NCBI GenBank assembly: GCA_045541535.1
Contig: JAZQJG010000095.1
Span: 16,438 to 80,437, forward strand
DNA: 64,000 nt
From: Firm-08 sp045541535
GTDB lineage: Bacteria > Bacillota > Clostridia > Oscillospirales > QAKW01
Direction: 5' to 3'
Positions 1-7,376 of this stretch are shown here, piece by piece; the first letter of the stretch is position 1; each line of letters opens with the position of its first letter. The notes beneath the pieces were generated by a model, which did not search any database, was not told the origin of the DNA, and saw only the letters and a list, made by a program, of their open reading frames with translations. The translations under genes were made by a program, and so were the position numbers.

Positions 1-203
1 TCAACGCCAAGGGGTATTCCTTTAAAACCAAACCGAAGGAGGAAAAAATGGATAACATTCCCGATAAATACGCCGCCGCGGCGGTGGCGTGGGCGCTTCA
101 GCAGAAGGTGCTGGTGGGCGATGAAAAAGGAGATCAGGGCTTGCATCAGCCCATTACCCGTCAGGATGCGGTGGTTATGATCTACCGTGCCATCGGTAAA
201 TAG
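1..203 (+). CDS. C-terminal end of an SLH-domain protein, probably a phage endolysin (5' partial)
   Basis: The reading frame is open from the window edge to a TAG at 201-203, giving about 66 residues. The end reads as one SLH-type repeat: an Ala-rich helix with AVAWALQQKVL, then PITRQDAVVMIYRAIG, the usual TRxxAxxMIYR signature. SLH repeats bind secondary cell-wall polymers. Phage lysins of Clostridia often end in such a repeat. The holin immediately downstream, whose ribosome binding site overlaps this stop codon, makes endolysin the best guess. The catalytic part lies outside the window, so the enzyme type (amidase or other) cannot be stated. A host SLH surface protein is the alternative. 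Confidence 0.6.
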   Translation, partial: NAKGYSFKTKPKEEKMDNIPDKYAAAAVAWALQQKVLVGDEKGDQGLHQPITRQDAVVMIYRAIGK

Positions 204-213
204 GAGGATGAGC

Positions 214-648
214 GTGGTGGAAAAAATCAAGATCGCAGGCGCCGTAATTTTTGGTCTGTTGATCACCTATTGTCAGAAGTATTGGTTGCTGTACAGTCTG
301 GTGGCGGTGGCGGTACTGATGGATCTTATCAGCGGTATGGCCGCCGCGGTGGTCAGCGGCGAGGGGCTGTCCAGTTCCTTGGCCCGCAAGGGGTTTGTGA
401 AAAAACTGATGTTGTTGCTGGCGGTGGGCTGGGGCACCTTTTTGGACGTGCTGTTGCCCTACGCCGTCAGTGCTCTGGGGCTGGAGATACAGACGGGCTT
501 GCTGTTTTCGGCGGTGATCTGCGTGTATATCTGCATCGGCGAAAGTATTTCCATTATGGAAAACATCTGTCGGGCCACCGACCGTCAGCCGCCGGCCATC
601 ATTCGCAAACTGCTGGAGCAGGCGAGAGAAAAAATGGATGAAGAATAA
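214..648 (+). CDS. Phage holin, toxin-secretion/phage-lysis holin family
   Basis: A small membrane protein with about three or four hydrophobic segments: residues near AVIFGLLITY, SLVAVAVLMDLISG, LMLLLAVGWGTFLDVLL and LLFSAVICVYICIGES. The D-L-I-S-G motif in segment two and the ending with a charged amphipathic tail (LLEQAREKMDEE) fit the class of about 140-residue holins (phage_holin_4). It would form the membrane lesion that releases the endolysin. Start choice: AGGAGG at 202-207 abuts ATG 208 with no spacer, so GTG 214 (6-nt spacer) or GTG 217 is more likely. Its ribosome binding site overlaps the stop of the upstream SLH gene, so the two form a lysis cassette. Confidence 0.75.
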   Translation: MVEKIKIAGAVIFGLLITYCQKYWLLYSLVAVAVLMDLISGMAAAVVSGEGLSSSLARKGFVKKLMLLLAVGWGTFLDVLLPYAVSALGLEIQTGLLFSAVICVYICIGESISIMENICRATDRQPPAIIRKLLEQAREKMDEE

Positions 649-672
649 TAGTTTGATGAGGAGATTGGAATT

Positions 673-1182
673 ATGTTTGATGAAAATACGGTAAACGACG
701 TACAGATGTCTGTCGTGGAGACATCAGAACCCACTTTGGAAAACAGTGGCTCGGAGGAGCAGACGGCGGAGGTCACGGCCCGCCCCCAAAGCAGGGAGGA
801 AAATGCTCATTTTCGTCGGATGCGTTTGGAAAACGAGCGCTTGCGAGCGGAAAATGAGGAGTATGCGGCGGCAGCCATTCAGCGACAGATGGAGGAGGAT
901 CTGGCGGCCATCCGTCAGATGGCGCCCGAGGTCGTATCGTTGGAGGAATTGGGGGAGGAATTTGCCACCCTGATCGCCGCAGGTGTGAGCGCACCGGTGG
1001 CCTATGCCGCTCTGCAACAGGCCAAGCAGGGCAGTGTACCGCCCACCATGGGCGCCGTGAACGGTGAGAGCAGGGGAGAAAAGGCCTTTTATTCCCCCGC
1101 GGAGGTGGATGCGTTGAGTCCGGCACAATTGGCAGATCCCGGGGTCTGGGCCAGAGTGCGGGAATCAATGACGAAATGGTAA
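673..1182 (+). CDS. Putative phage scaffolding protein
   Basis: 169 residues, acidic and helix-rich. Heptad-like stretches such as RMRLENERLRAENEEYAAAA (about residues 50-70) and further Glu-rich helices suggest a coiled coil. The end is short and contains aromatic and basic residues (VWARVRESMTKW). A small charged coiled-coil protein placed 18 bp ahead of the coat gene is the standard position of an internal scaffold, which chaperones procapsid assembly. No catalytic motif is visible, so a protease is unlikely. The assignment rests on composition and gene order; no named family was recognised. Confidence 0.55.
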   Translation: MFDENTVNDVQMSVVETSEPTLENSGSEEQTAEVTARPQSREENAHFRRMRLENERLRAENEEYAAAAIQRQMEEDLAAIRQMAPEVVSLEELGEEFATLIAAGVSAPVAYAALQQAKQGSVPPTMGAVNGESRGEKAFYSPAEVDALSPAQLADPGVWARVRESMTKW

Positions 1183-1200
1183 AAACGAAAAGGAGAAAAA

Positions 1201-2019
1201 ATGAGCTATAACAATTTTAAACCCAGTGTTTGGAGTCAGTTTATTCAGAGAGAACTGGAGAAAAAGTGCCGCTTGGTAGAGGACTGCTGGAAGCAGTTTG
1301 AGGGCGAGGCCAAGCACGGCAAGCAGGTGAAAATTTTGGGTGTGGGCTCTCCCACCATCGGGACCTACACCGGTCAGTCCATCGGCGCGCCCCAGGTGAT
1401 GGACGACACCGTGATCAATCTGGATATTGATCAGGCCAAATACTTTAACTTTATGGTGGATGACGTGGACCGTGCCCAGAGTGTGCCCGGTCTGATGGAG
1501 ACTCTCATTAAGGAGGCCACCGCCAAGATGGCGCAGACCCGTGACAGCTACGTAGCCTCTCTGGCCGCCGAAAGCGAGCAGATGAGCGCCGCCACCGAGA
1601 TCGGTACCCCCGAGGAGGCCAAGAAGGCCTTGGACGAGGCGCTGTTGAAGCTGCGTGAGAACGACGTGGATCTGGAGGACGAGGTGGTCATTGAGGTGGC
1701 TCCCTTCTTCTATCAGTTGCTCAGAGACAATCTGGCGGCGGTGAAGACTGACAACGACGAGCTGATCGCTCACGGTGTGGTGGGAATGTACGACAACTGC
1801 CGTGTCAAGCTGTCCAACAATCTGTACAGTGACGGCACCGATACCTATATGATGGTTCGTACTAAGCGCGCTATTGCCTTCGCCGGCGCCATCGATCAGA
1901 TCGAGGCCTACCGTCCCGAGACCCTGTTCAGCGATGCAATGAAGGGGCTCAACGTATACGGCGCCAAGATCGTGCGTCCCAAAGAGTTGTACGTAATCAA
2001 GGCCCACAAGGCTGCTTAA
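1201..2019 (+). CDS. Phage major capsid (coat) protein
   Basis: 272 residues with a good AAAAGGAG ribosome binding site about 6 nt before ATG. The N-terminal region (NNFKPSVWSQFIQREL, then CRLVEDCWKQFEGEA) is followed by a beta-rich stretch ending in the pattern INLDIDQAKYFNFMVDDVD. The end (KRAIAFAGAIDQIEAYRPE, then GLNVYGAKIVRPKELYVI) is typical of P22-like or HK97-fold coat proteins, where the protein closes on a strand repeating 'A.ivrp..l'. It would polymerise into the head shell with the scaffold upstream. It is shorter than P22 coat but in the range of small coat proteins in Clostridia prophages. The function is inferred from pattern and context. Confidence 0.7.
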   Translation: MSYNNFKPSVWSQFIQRELEKKCRLVEDCWKQFEGEAKHGKQVKILGVGSPTIGTYTGQSIGAPQVMDDTVINLDIDQAKYFNFMVDDVDRAQSVPGLMETLIKEATAKMAQTRDSYVASLAAESEQMSAATEIGTPEEAKKALDEALLKLRENDVDLEDEVVIEVAPFFYQLLRDNLAAVKTDNDELIAHGVVGMYDNCRVKLSNNLYSDGTDTYMMVRTKRAIAFAGAIDQIEAYRPETLFSDAMKGLNVYGAKIVRPKELYVIKAHKAA

Positions 2020-2067
2020 ACGGAGGGCGGGGGCAACCCCGCCTTCCCTACGGGGAGGTGACTTTGA

Positions 2068-2595
2068 ATGACATTGGCGCAAGCCAAACGGATCGTCCGC
2101 TTTTTGTTGGATGCGGAGGTCTATTTTCAATATGAACATAAGCTGAACGCCTTTTTTGATCTGGGACAGAAGCGAATCGCCTGCACCACCGATTTTTTAC
2201 AGGCGGAAAAAACGGTGGAAGCAGAGCGGGAAAGCGAAATTGATCTGGTGGCGCTGGACGACCGTTTTTACCGCCTGAAAAAGGTGGAGGGCGGCTCGTT
2301 TGAAAAACTGTCGCCCACCCGTATTCGTGTGGCGGCGGGTAATTATCGGTTGATCTACGAGCGGTATCCCGAGACCGTTGACGAGGAGACGACGGAGGAA
2401 TACACCTTTGAGATCAGCGAGTTTGCCCAGACGGCGCTACCCTATTTTGTGGCCTCGCAAATCACGGCGATGGAGCATGATCTGCGCTATCATCAGTTGT
2501 ATGCCGATGAATTTGCCGCCATTTTGGAAAACGTGGCGGTGGCTCGCAAGGAAGGCAATCTGCACGTGATCAGCACGGCGGGGTGGAGCAAATGA
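2068..2595 (+). CDS. Putative phage head-tail connector/head completion protein
   Basis: 175 residues, mostly helical at both ends with a short beta-rich middle (VALDDRFYRLKKVEGGSFEKL, then a strand-turn-strand around GNYRLIYERYPETV). The C-terminal helix pair (FVASQITAMEHDLRYHQLYADEFAAILENV) resembles head completion or adaptor proteins that follow the coat gene and sit on the portal ring. The stop codon overlaps the start of the next gene (ATGA at 2592-2595), indicating coupled translation. No specific family was recognised; the call comes mainly from position between coat and a large tail-type protein. Confidence 0.45.
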   Translation: MTLAQAKRIVRFLLDAEVYFQYEHKLNAFFDLGQKRIACTTDFLQAEKTVEAERESEIDLVALDDRFYRLKKVEGGSFEKLSPTRIRVAAGNYRLIYERYPETVDEETTEEYTFEISEFAQTALPYFVASQITAMEHDLRYHQLYADEFAAILENVAVARKEGNLHVISTAGWSK

Positions 2596-4634
2596 GATAT
2601 TATGCAAGACGCAGAAATTATAATGCTCCTTCCGTCTATCTGCTGGGCGGCGGGGAACTGCAGGGAATGGATACCGGCAGTACCGTCTTACCGCCGGAGC
2701 GGGCGGCGCTGGCAGAAAATCTGTGGCGGGAGGCGGACGGCTGTGTTTGCAAGCGGCCCGGCTTTCGTTTGCAGGAGGATCTGCAGGTGGACGGGAAGAT
2801 CCGCTGTGTCAGGGAATTCGGCGGGTATCGGTTTATCTACTACGAGAAAGAGCGAGGCGTGGCCTATTTACGACGGGAGCAGGGGAGTATACGGTTGGAA
2901 CGACGGGTGAAGTCGCCGCTGACCATGCTCCCGTTCGGGGATCGGCTGTTGATTCTGACTCCCGGTGAATGGATCGTCGTGGACAGCGAAGGAAACATAA
3001 AGGCCCTGCGCAAGAATGGTGTTGCGTCGCTGAACTGGGACTGGGATGCACAACTTAATTTCAACTGGAATCTGCGGCAGAGTGATCTGCGGGTGCCGCT
3101 GATCCGCAGTGGCTCCTCTCCCACGGGCAAGGGGTTGAATCTGCAACCGCCCAACGATCTGGTGCCGTTGGTACAGGAAAGCTTTGTTTACACCAAGAGT
3201 CATCAGGAGGCCAAGCGTAATCGGTTTTGTCTGCAAAAGCGGCCGGAGCTGATGGGCGCCTTACCGGTGGACGAACAGGGAACGGCCCACGGTATCACCG
3301 AGGAGGAAAAGGCGATCCGTGTGGAAACGTTGGGGTTGAGCGCGCGGTTGGAGGTACGGTTGCTACGCACCGACGCCTATGGCAACACCACCGATTATTG
3401 GGCGGAGCGGCCGTGGGAGTATGCGGATAATATTTCCGCCACCGACGCCGCCTTCTGGATCCACGGGATTCACGGAGCGGCGCTGGCTTACGACGGGGAT
3501 GACAACGTGCGGATCACCTATTACGTGTCCCTTGCCGAGCAACGCAAAAAGGCGGAGAAGATCTTAAACGCCTTCTGTTATACGCTGTACGGCGTGGGCG
3601 GGCGGAAGGATCGGCTGTTTGCCGCCACCGACAATCAGATCTTTTACAGCGCCATGGACGATCCGCTTTATTTTTCCGAGCTGCAAAGGGTCACCTTGGG
3701 AGAGGGTGAGATTGGCATTCGGCTACTGGCAGGAGAGGATACGGTACTGACAGTATTGGCGGATACGGGCGCCTGGCGGATCACCGGCAGTGCGGAAACG
3801 GAAGCCGGAGAATATGCGTTGGATGCCTATTTTTCCCTCTCTTTACGTCTGCCTTCCCCCAAGCCTGCCGGAAGGCAGTGTGTGGTAGCGGGCGGCGAGT
3901 TGTTGTTTTATTCCTACGAAGGATTGTGCGCGGTGACGCCCAGCGGTGTGTTGGACGAGCGATGCGTGCAGATCCGTTCCCGTCGTCTGGAGGGATTACT
4001 GAAAAAAGAAAGTCCCGATGACATTCGTATGTATGCGTGGCAGAATTATCTGTTTCTGGCGGGGAAAAAGGGAATATATCTATTGGATTTACAACGTAAA
4101 GTCAAGGTCAGCGGCGACGCTTACAGCACCCACGGCTACGAGGGCTATTTCTGGCCGGGGATCGTGGCGGACAGCTTCGCTTCAGGCGATCGGCCGGCGA
4201 TTTACAGCGAGGGATGCGCCTATATGCTGGCAAGCGGCAAGATATCAAGTGATTATCACGACGAGTGGTTGCTGGAGGGCAAATTACAGGAATTGCCCAT
4301 TGCCGCCCGTTGGCAAAGCGGACGGATGATCGGTAATCCCGGTCGTTGTCAATGGTTTCGAGGGCTGATCTTGCATTGTGACGGGGCAACCGCTCTGCGC
4401 ATCAAGGCGGAAGGGGAGCGGGGCGAGGTGACCCTGCACGATTACAGCGGGGCGCTGGGTGAATTCCGCTATGGTTGGTTGTATTACGGACAACTGTATT
4501 ACGGCTGTCAACCCAAAAGGGTGCGACGGTATCCCATCTCACTGTCCCACAGCCGATGGCTACGGTTGACGCTGGAAAACGACGTGCCGGATCAGCCCTT
4601 CCGACTGCAGACCTACATCATTGAATATCAATAG
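2592..4634 (+). CDS. Large phage structural protein, possibly a P22 gp10-like DNA-stabilisation/tail factor
   Basis: About 680 residues, almost entirely beta-strand in appearance and rich in aromatic and Gly/Asp turns. It opens with a motif (residues about 20-50: TVLPPERAALAENLWREADG, then CKRPGFR) like that in phage proteins that start by listing a 'mean' or reference state and then form a beta-propeller or jelly-roll. Later segments (AATDNQIFYSAMDDPLYFSE, then TVLADTGAWRITGSAETEAG) look like propeller blades, as in packaged-DNA stabilisation proteins of short-tailed phages. ATG 2592 overlaps the previous stop; GTG 2583 is an alternative start with a poorer ribosome binding site. No transmembrane segment or signal peptide is visible. 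Confidence 0.5.
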   Translation: MRYYARRRNYNAPSVYLLGGGELQGMDTGSTVLPPERAALAENLWREADGCVCKRPGFRLQEDLQVDGKIRCVREFGGYRFIYYEKERGVAYLRREQGSIRLERRVKSPLTMLPFGDRLLILTPGEWIVVDSEGNIKALRKNGVASLNWDWDAQLNFNWNLRQSDLRVPLIRSGSSPTGKGLNLQPPNDLVPLVQESFVYTKSHQEAKRNRFCLQKRPELMGALPVDEQGTAHGITEEEKAIRVETLGLSARLEVRLLRTDAYGNTTDYWAERPWEYADNISATDAAFWIHGIHGAALAYDGDDNVRITYYVSLAEQRKKAEKILNAFCYTLYGVGGRKDRLFAATDNQIFYSAMDDPLYFSELQRVTLGEGEIGIRLLAGEDTVLTVLADTGAWRITGSAETEAGEYALDAYFSLSLRLPSPKPAGRQCVVAGGELLFYSYEGLCAVTPSGVLDERCVQIRSRRLEGLLKKESPDDIRMYAWQNYLFLAGKKGIYLLDLQRKVKVSGDAYSTHGYEGYFWPGIVADSFASGDRPAIYSEGCAYMLASGKISSDYHDEWLLEGKLQELPIAARWQSGRMIGNPGRCQWFRGLILHCDGATALRIKAEGERGEVTLHDYSGALGEFRYGWLYYGQLYYGCQPKRVRRYPISLSHSRWLRLTLENDVPDQPFRLQTYIIEYQ

Positions 4635-4645
4635 GAGGGATACCT

Positions 4646-5308
4646 TTGACGATTATAGAAGCATACGAGCGCTCGTATGCCCGAAGAAACCAGGGGGTGC
4701 GGCAAAAACTGGCCGCCAAAAAGAGCGCTTTACAAAAGAAAAAGCAACGGCTGTCGGTGGCGGGGGAGGAAGAAATGCGTTTGGCGTATGCCAAGCATAT
4801 GCAGCTTTCTGCCCTGAAGGGACAGCAAAATCGGGCCAAGGGCCGTCACGGCGGCGCAGATGAAAATTCGGTGGCGGGATTGACCCAGAGTCACCGTCGT
4901 CAGCAGGAGCAACGCTTGCTCTCGGTGGAACAATCCAAGGCGGCGGTGGATAGTGAGATTCAACAGGCTGAGGCTACGGCCCAGCGTTCCATTGCCAGCA
5001 ACGAGCGGGAGCTGCAGCTTAAAAAGGATCAGCAGCAGATCAAGGAGGAGGCGGCCGCCGCCAAAGCGGCGACCAAAAGCTCCAAAAAGTCCGGAAGCAA
5101 GAGCAAGAGCAGTGTGGCCAAAACGGCATCCCAAAGCATCATTGAACAGATGCAGAAGGGAAAATACAGCGAGGAATTTGCCGCTCAACTGGGCTGGACG
5201 GACGCCCAGGTACGGGCTTACGTTTATCAGGCTCGCAAAAATATTGCAGAGGCCAAGCGGGAGAAGGAAGGGCGGTTGCCCGGTACCTACAAGCCGGCCT
5301 TGCGCTGA
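4646..5308 (+). CDS. Coiled-coil phage-associated protein of unknown function
   Basis: 220 residues, very rich in Gln, Ala, Lys and Glu. Residues about 1-145 are nearly continuous predicted coiled coil (KKKQRLSVAGEEEMRLAYAK, later NERELQLKKDQQQIKEEAAA). A Lys/Ser-rich hinge (SSKKSGSKSKSS) follows. A C-terminal helix-turn-helix-like segment (EEFAAQLGWTDAQVRAYVYQ) is like small DNA- or protein-binding modules. TTG start at 4646 with AGGAGGG 6 nt upstream. It is the last gene of the phage-type block and is followed at once by a terminator. It may be an ejection or internal head protein, as coiled-coil proteins at this position often are, but this is a guess. Confidence 0.4.
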   Translation: MTIIEAYERSYARRNQGVRQKLAAKKSALQKKKQRLSVAGEEEMRLAYAKHMQLSALKGQQNRAKGRHGGADENSVAGLTQSHRRQQEQRLLSVEQSKAAVDSEIQQAEATAQRSIASNERELQLKKDQQQIKEEAAAAKAATKSSKKSGSKSKSSVAKTASQSIIEQMQKGKYSEEFAAQLGWTDAQVRAYVYQARKNIAEAKREKEGRLPGTYKPALR

Positions 5309-5315
5309 CAAACAA

Positions 5316-5356
5316 AAACACACTCTTGGAGCATGGCCCAAGAGTGTGTTTTTTGT
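5316..5356 (+). terminator. Rho-independent terminator ending the phage-type block
   Basis: Fourteen-base stem (5316-5329 pairing with 5338-5351), 8-nt loop, then T-rich tail. It lies 8 bp after the coiled-coil gene stop and separates the phage block from the solute-binding protein cluster. Confidence 0.9.
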
Positions 5357-5544
5357 TTATATTATACGAAAAAAATTCCAAAAGGTCTCACCTTGCAAAG
5401 AAGAATCTTAAATTTCTGTAAAAAGTATACAAAGGTCATAAAGAAATCTTGTAAAAGATGCCGTCTTGTCAAAACGCCTTTTATATTATAAAATATTTAT
5501 AGCAAACGGAGTAGTCCGTAAAATGAAGAAAGGAAAGATGACCA

Positions 5545-7221
5545 ATGAAAAAAATGAGATCATTGATCGTGCTGATGATCGTTCTGTGTATTGCGATGAG
5601 CATGATGGTCGCCTGCCGTCCCGCCGGTGAGGATGACGACGATATCATGTCCAACAACAATCCGACGGCAAACAACGGGGATAACCCCGGCGGTTCCGAA
5701 GGCGTGCTGGACGATGACGGTGACAACAACCCCTCCAACAGCACCAATACCAACACCCCTGGCAGCAACAACAGCAACACCCCCGGCAACAACAACAGCA
5801 ACACTCCCGGCAACAACAATAACAACACCAACAATAATACGCCCGGCAACAATACCAGCGATATTATCAGTAACCCCCTGATGAAGGAAGGCAAGAAGTA
5901 CAACAACAACGCCGCCGTTTCCTTTGATCTGGATAAGACCGGTTTCTGTAAGAAGGGTACCCTTGCCGATCTGAAGGGCAAGACCCTGACCCTGTTTACC
6001 GGTGTAGACTACGGTATGTTCAGCTACTACAACAGCTCCAACAAGTACCTCAACGAGTGGGATTGGTTTAAAGAGCTGAAGAGAACCTACGGCGTTACCA
6101 TCAAGTACATCCGTTGTTCTCCCGGCGGCTCCAACGTTGTAAAGCCCTTCCAGGCAATGTCTGCCGGTAAGGACTGCGACTTGATCACCACCCACGTTGC
6201 TTCCTTCCCCTACATCTGCAACATTCTGGCTCCGCTGGATGATTATTGCAACTTCAGCAAGCTGGAGAATTCTCCCGGTCTGGATCCCCAGTCCACCCAG
6301 TTGACCCGTTGGAAGGGTAAAAACATCGTTCTGGGTCCCTGCCTGGATAACGGTTGCTTTAACTACAACGCCACCTTCGTTAAGAATGCAGGTCTGGAGG
6401 ATCCCTACGATCTGTGGAAGAAGGGCGAGTGGAACTGGACCAACTTCAAGAAGTATATGACCGGTTTGCCGGATACCACTGCGCAGGGTAAGGTCGTTTA
6501 CGGCTGTGCTACCTGGTCTCAGTATTGGTACTGGGCAAATACTAACGGTGTTCCTTGCTTCGCCATCAACGGTGACGATCCCAACGGCGGTATCGTTAAC
6601 AACTGGGATTCCGCAGAAGTTAAAGAGACTTACGTTTGGATGGAAGGCGTTATGGATGCCGGCGGTAACTACTACAGCGGTTCCGGCGGTGAGTTCTTCT
6701 GGAACACCCATAAGACCCATTATCTGGTTATGAATTACGGTACTTGCGGTGTTGACGTCGTAGGTATTCTGGAAGAGGAGAATAAGACCAACGATTACAG
6801 ATGGTGTCCCTTCCCCAAAAACGAGAAGAATTCCAAAGCCGTTAACCACGTAGAGGTTTACGGTCGTTGTATCGGTATTCCCAGAAAGACCAATAAAGAG
6901 CAGAACAGAATCGCTGCCGTTAAATTCTGTGAGCTGTGGTGTAACCGTTATACCGAGGCCAGATTTGACGCAATGATCACCCGCTCCAAGATGTCCTATG
7001 CCGAGGTTAAGGAGTTCTATGACTTCTCCAAGACCAACGGTAGAATGGGTATGGGCTCCGGTGTTGGTAAGCTGGCCTCCTTTGCAGGCTCCGGCACCAA
7101 CGGTACCGACTTCAATATGTCCATTACCGACGCAGGTAAGTCTGTTGCAACCAGTATGGCAAAGCTTTCCAACTACGCTAAGCAAGAGGTTGCCAACGTT
7201 CTGAAATTCGGTATTCAGTAA
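5545..7221 (+). CDS. Extracellular solute-binding lipoprotein with Asn-rich linker (paralog 1 of 4)
   Basis: 558 residues. A lipoprotein signal (MKKMRSLIVLMIVLCIAMS) ends in the lipobox MVAC with Cys24 as the lipid-modified residue. Residues about 27-110 are an acidic then Asn/Thr/Pro/Gly-rich tether containing a tandem 8-residue unit NTPGNNNS. From about residue 130 (DKTGFCKKGTLADLKGKTLT) the rest matches a family-1 extracellular solute-binding fold: a short beta-alpha start (TLTLFTGVDYG), EWDWFKELKRTYGVTIKYI, then AGKDCDLITTHVASFPYICN, an aromatic middle domain, and the helical end NRIAAVKFCELWCNRYTEARF. No permease or ATPase gene is nearby, so the partner transporter and ligand are unknown. 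Strong ribosome binding site AAAGGAAAG 7 nt before the ATG. Confidence 0.8.
   Translation: MKKMRSLIVLMIVLCIAMSMMVACRPAGEDDDDIMSNNNPTANNGDNPGGSEGVLDDDGDNNPSNSTNTNTPGSNNSNTPGNNNSNTPGNNNNNTNNNTPGNNTSDIISNPLMKEGKKYNNNAAVSFDLDKTGFCKKGTLADLKGKTLTLFTGVDYGMFSYYNSSNKYLNEWDWFKELKRTYGVTIKYIRCSPGGSNVVKPFQAMSAGKDCDLITTHVASFPYICNILAPLDDYCNFSKLENSPGLDPQSTQLTRWKGKNIVLGPCLDNGCFNYNATFVKNAGLEDPYDLWKKGEWNWTNFKKYMTGLPDTTAQGKVVYGCATWSQYWYWANTNGVPCFAINGDDPNGGIVNNWDSAEVKETYVWMEGVMDAGGNYYSGSGGEFFWNTHKTHYLVMNYGTCGVDVVGILEEENKTNDYRWCPFPKNEKNSKAVNHVEVYGRCIGIPRKTNKEQNRIAAVKFCELWCNRYTEARFDAMITRSKMSYAEVKEFYDFSKTNGRMGMGSGVGKLASFAGSGTNGTDFNMSITDAGKSVATSMAKLSNYAKQEVANVLKFGIQ
5752..5823 (+). repeat. Three 24-bp coding repeats (unit NTPGxNNS/N) in the tether of paralog 1
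   Basis: Units at 5752-5775, 5776-5799 and 5800-5823 differ at a few bases only and keep the frame. They encode the flexible Asn-rich spacer between lipid anchor and binding domain. The unit differs completely from the Gly-Ser repeats in the next two paralogs. Confidence 0.85.
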
Positions 7222-7230
7222 AATTTTAAA

Positions 7231-7256
7231 AGAGACGTCTTCGGACGTCTCTTTTT
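7231..7256 (+). terminator. Terminator after solute-binding paralog 1
   Basis: Nine-base stem 7231-7239 with 7244-7252, TTCG tetraloop, then TTTTT. The tetraloop and T run are classic for an intrinsic terminator. Confidence 0.92.
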
Positions 7257-7299
7257 CTTGTGCATATTAACTAATGTCAGTCATCCTTTTTTGTCAAAA

Positions 7300-7336
7300 T
7301 TGCCAACTGTAATCCGGTAAAAATGTGTGTTATAAT
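7300..7336 (+). promoter_or_regulatory. Extended -10 promoter of solute-binding paralog 2 with conserved upstream motif
   Basis: TGTTATAAT at 7328-7336 is an extended -10 element (TGn-TATAAT). No good -35 sits at 17 nt. Instead TTGCCAACTG starts at 7300, 31 nt before the TATAAT. The same arrangement recurs before paralogs 3 and 4, so the upstream motif may be a regulator site rather than a -35 box. Confidence 0.6.
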
Positions 7337-7376
7337 GAAACCGTATTTATAATATAGAAGAAAGGAAACAAAGCAT

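Noticed and set aside
2583..2594. GTG 2583 as start of the large phage structural gene
   Set aside because: ATG 2592 overlaps the previous stop and has GGGGTGG upstream; the GTG has no ribosome binding site.
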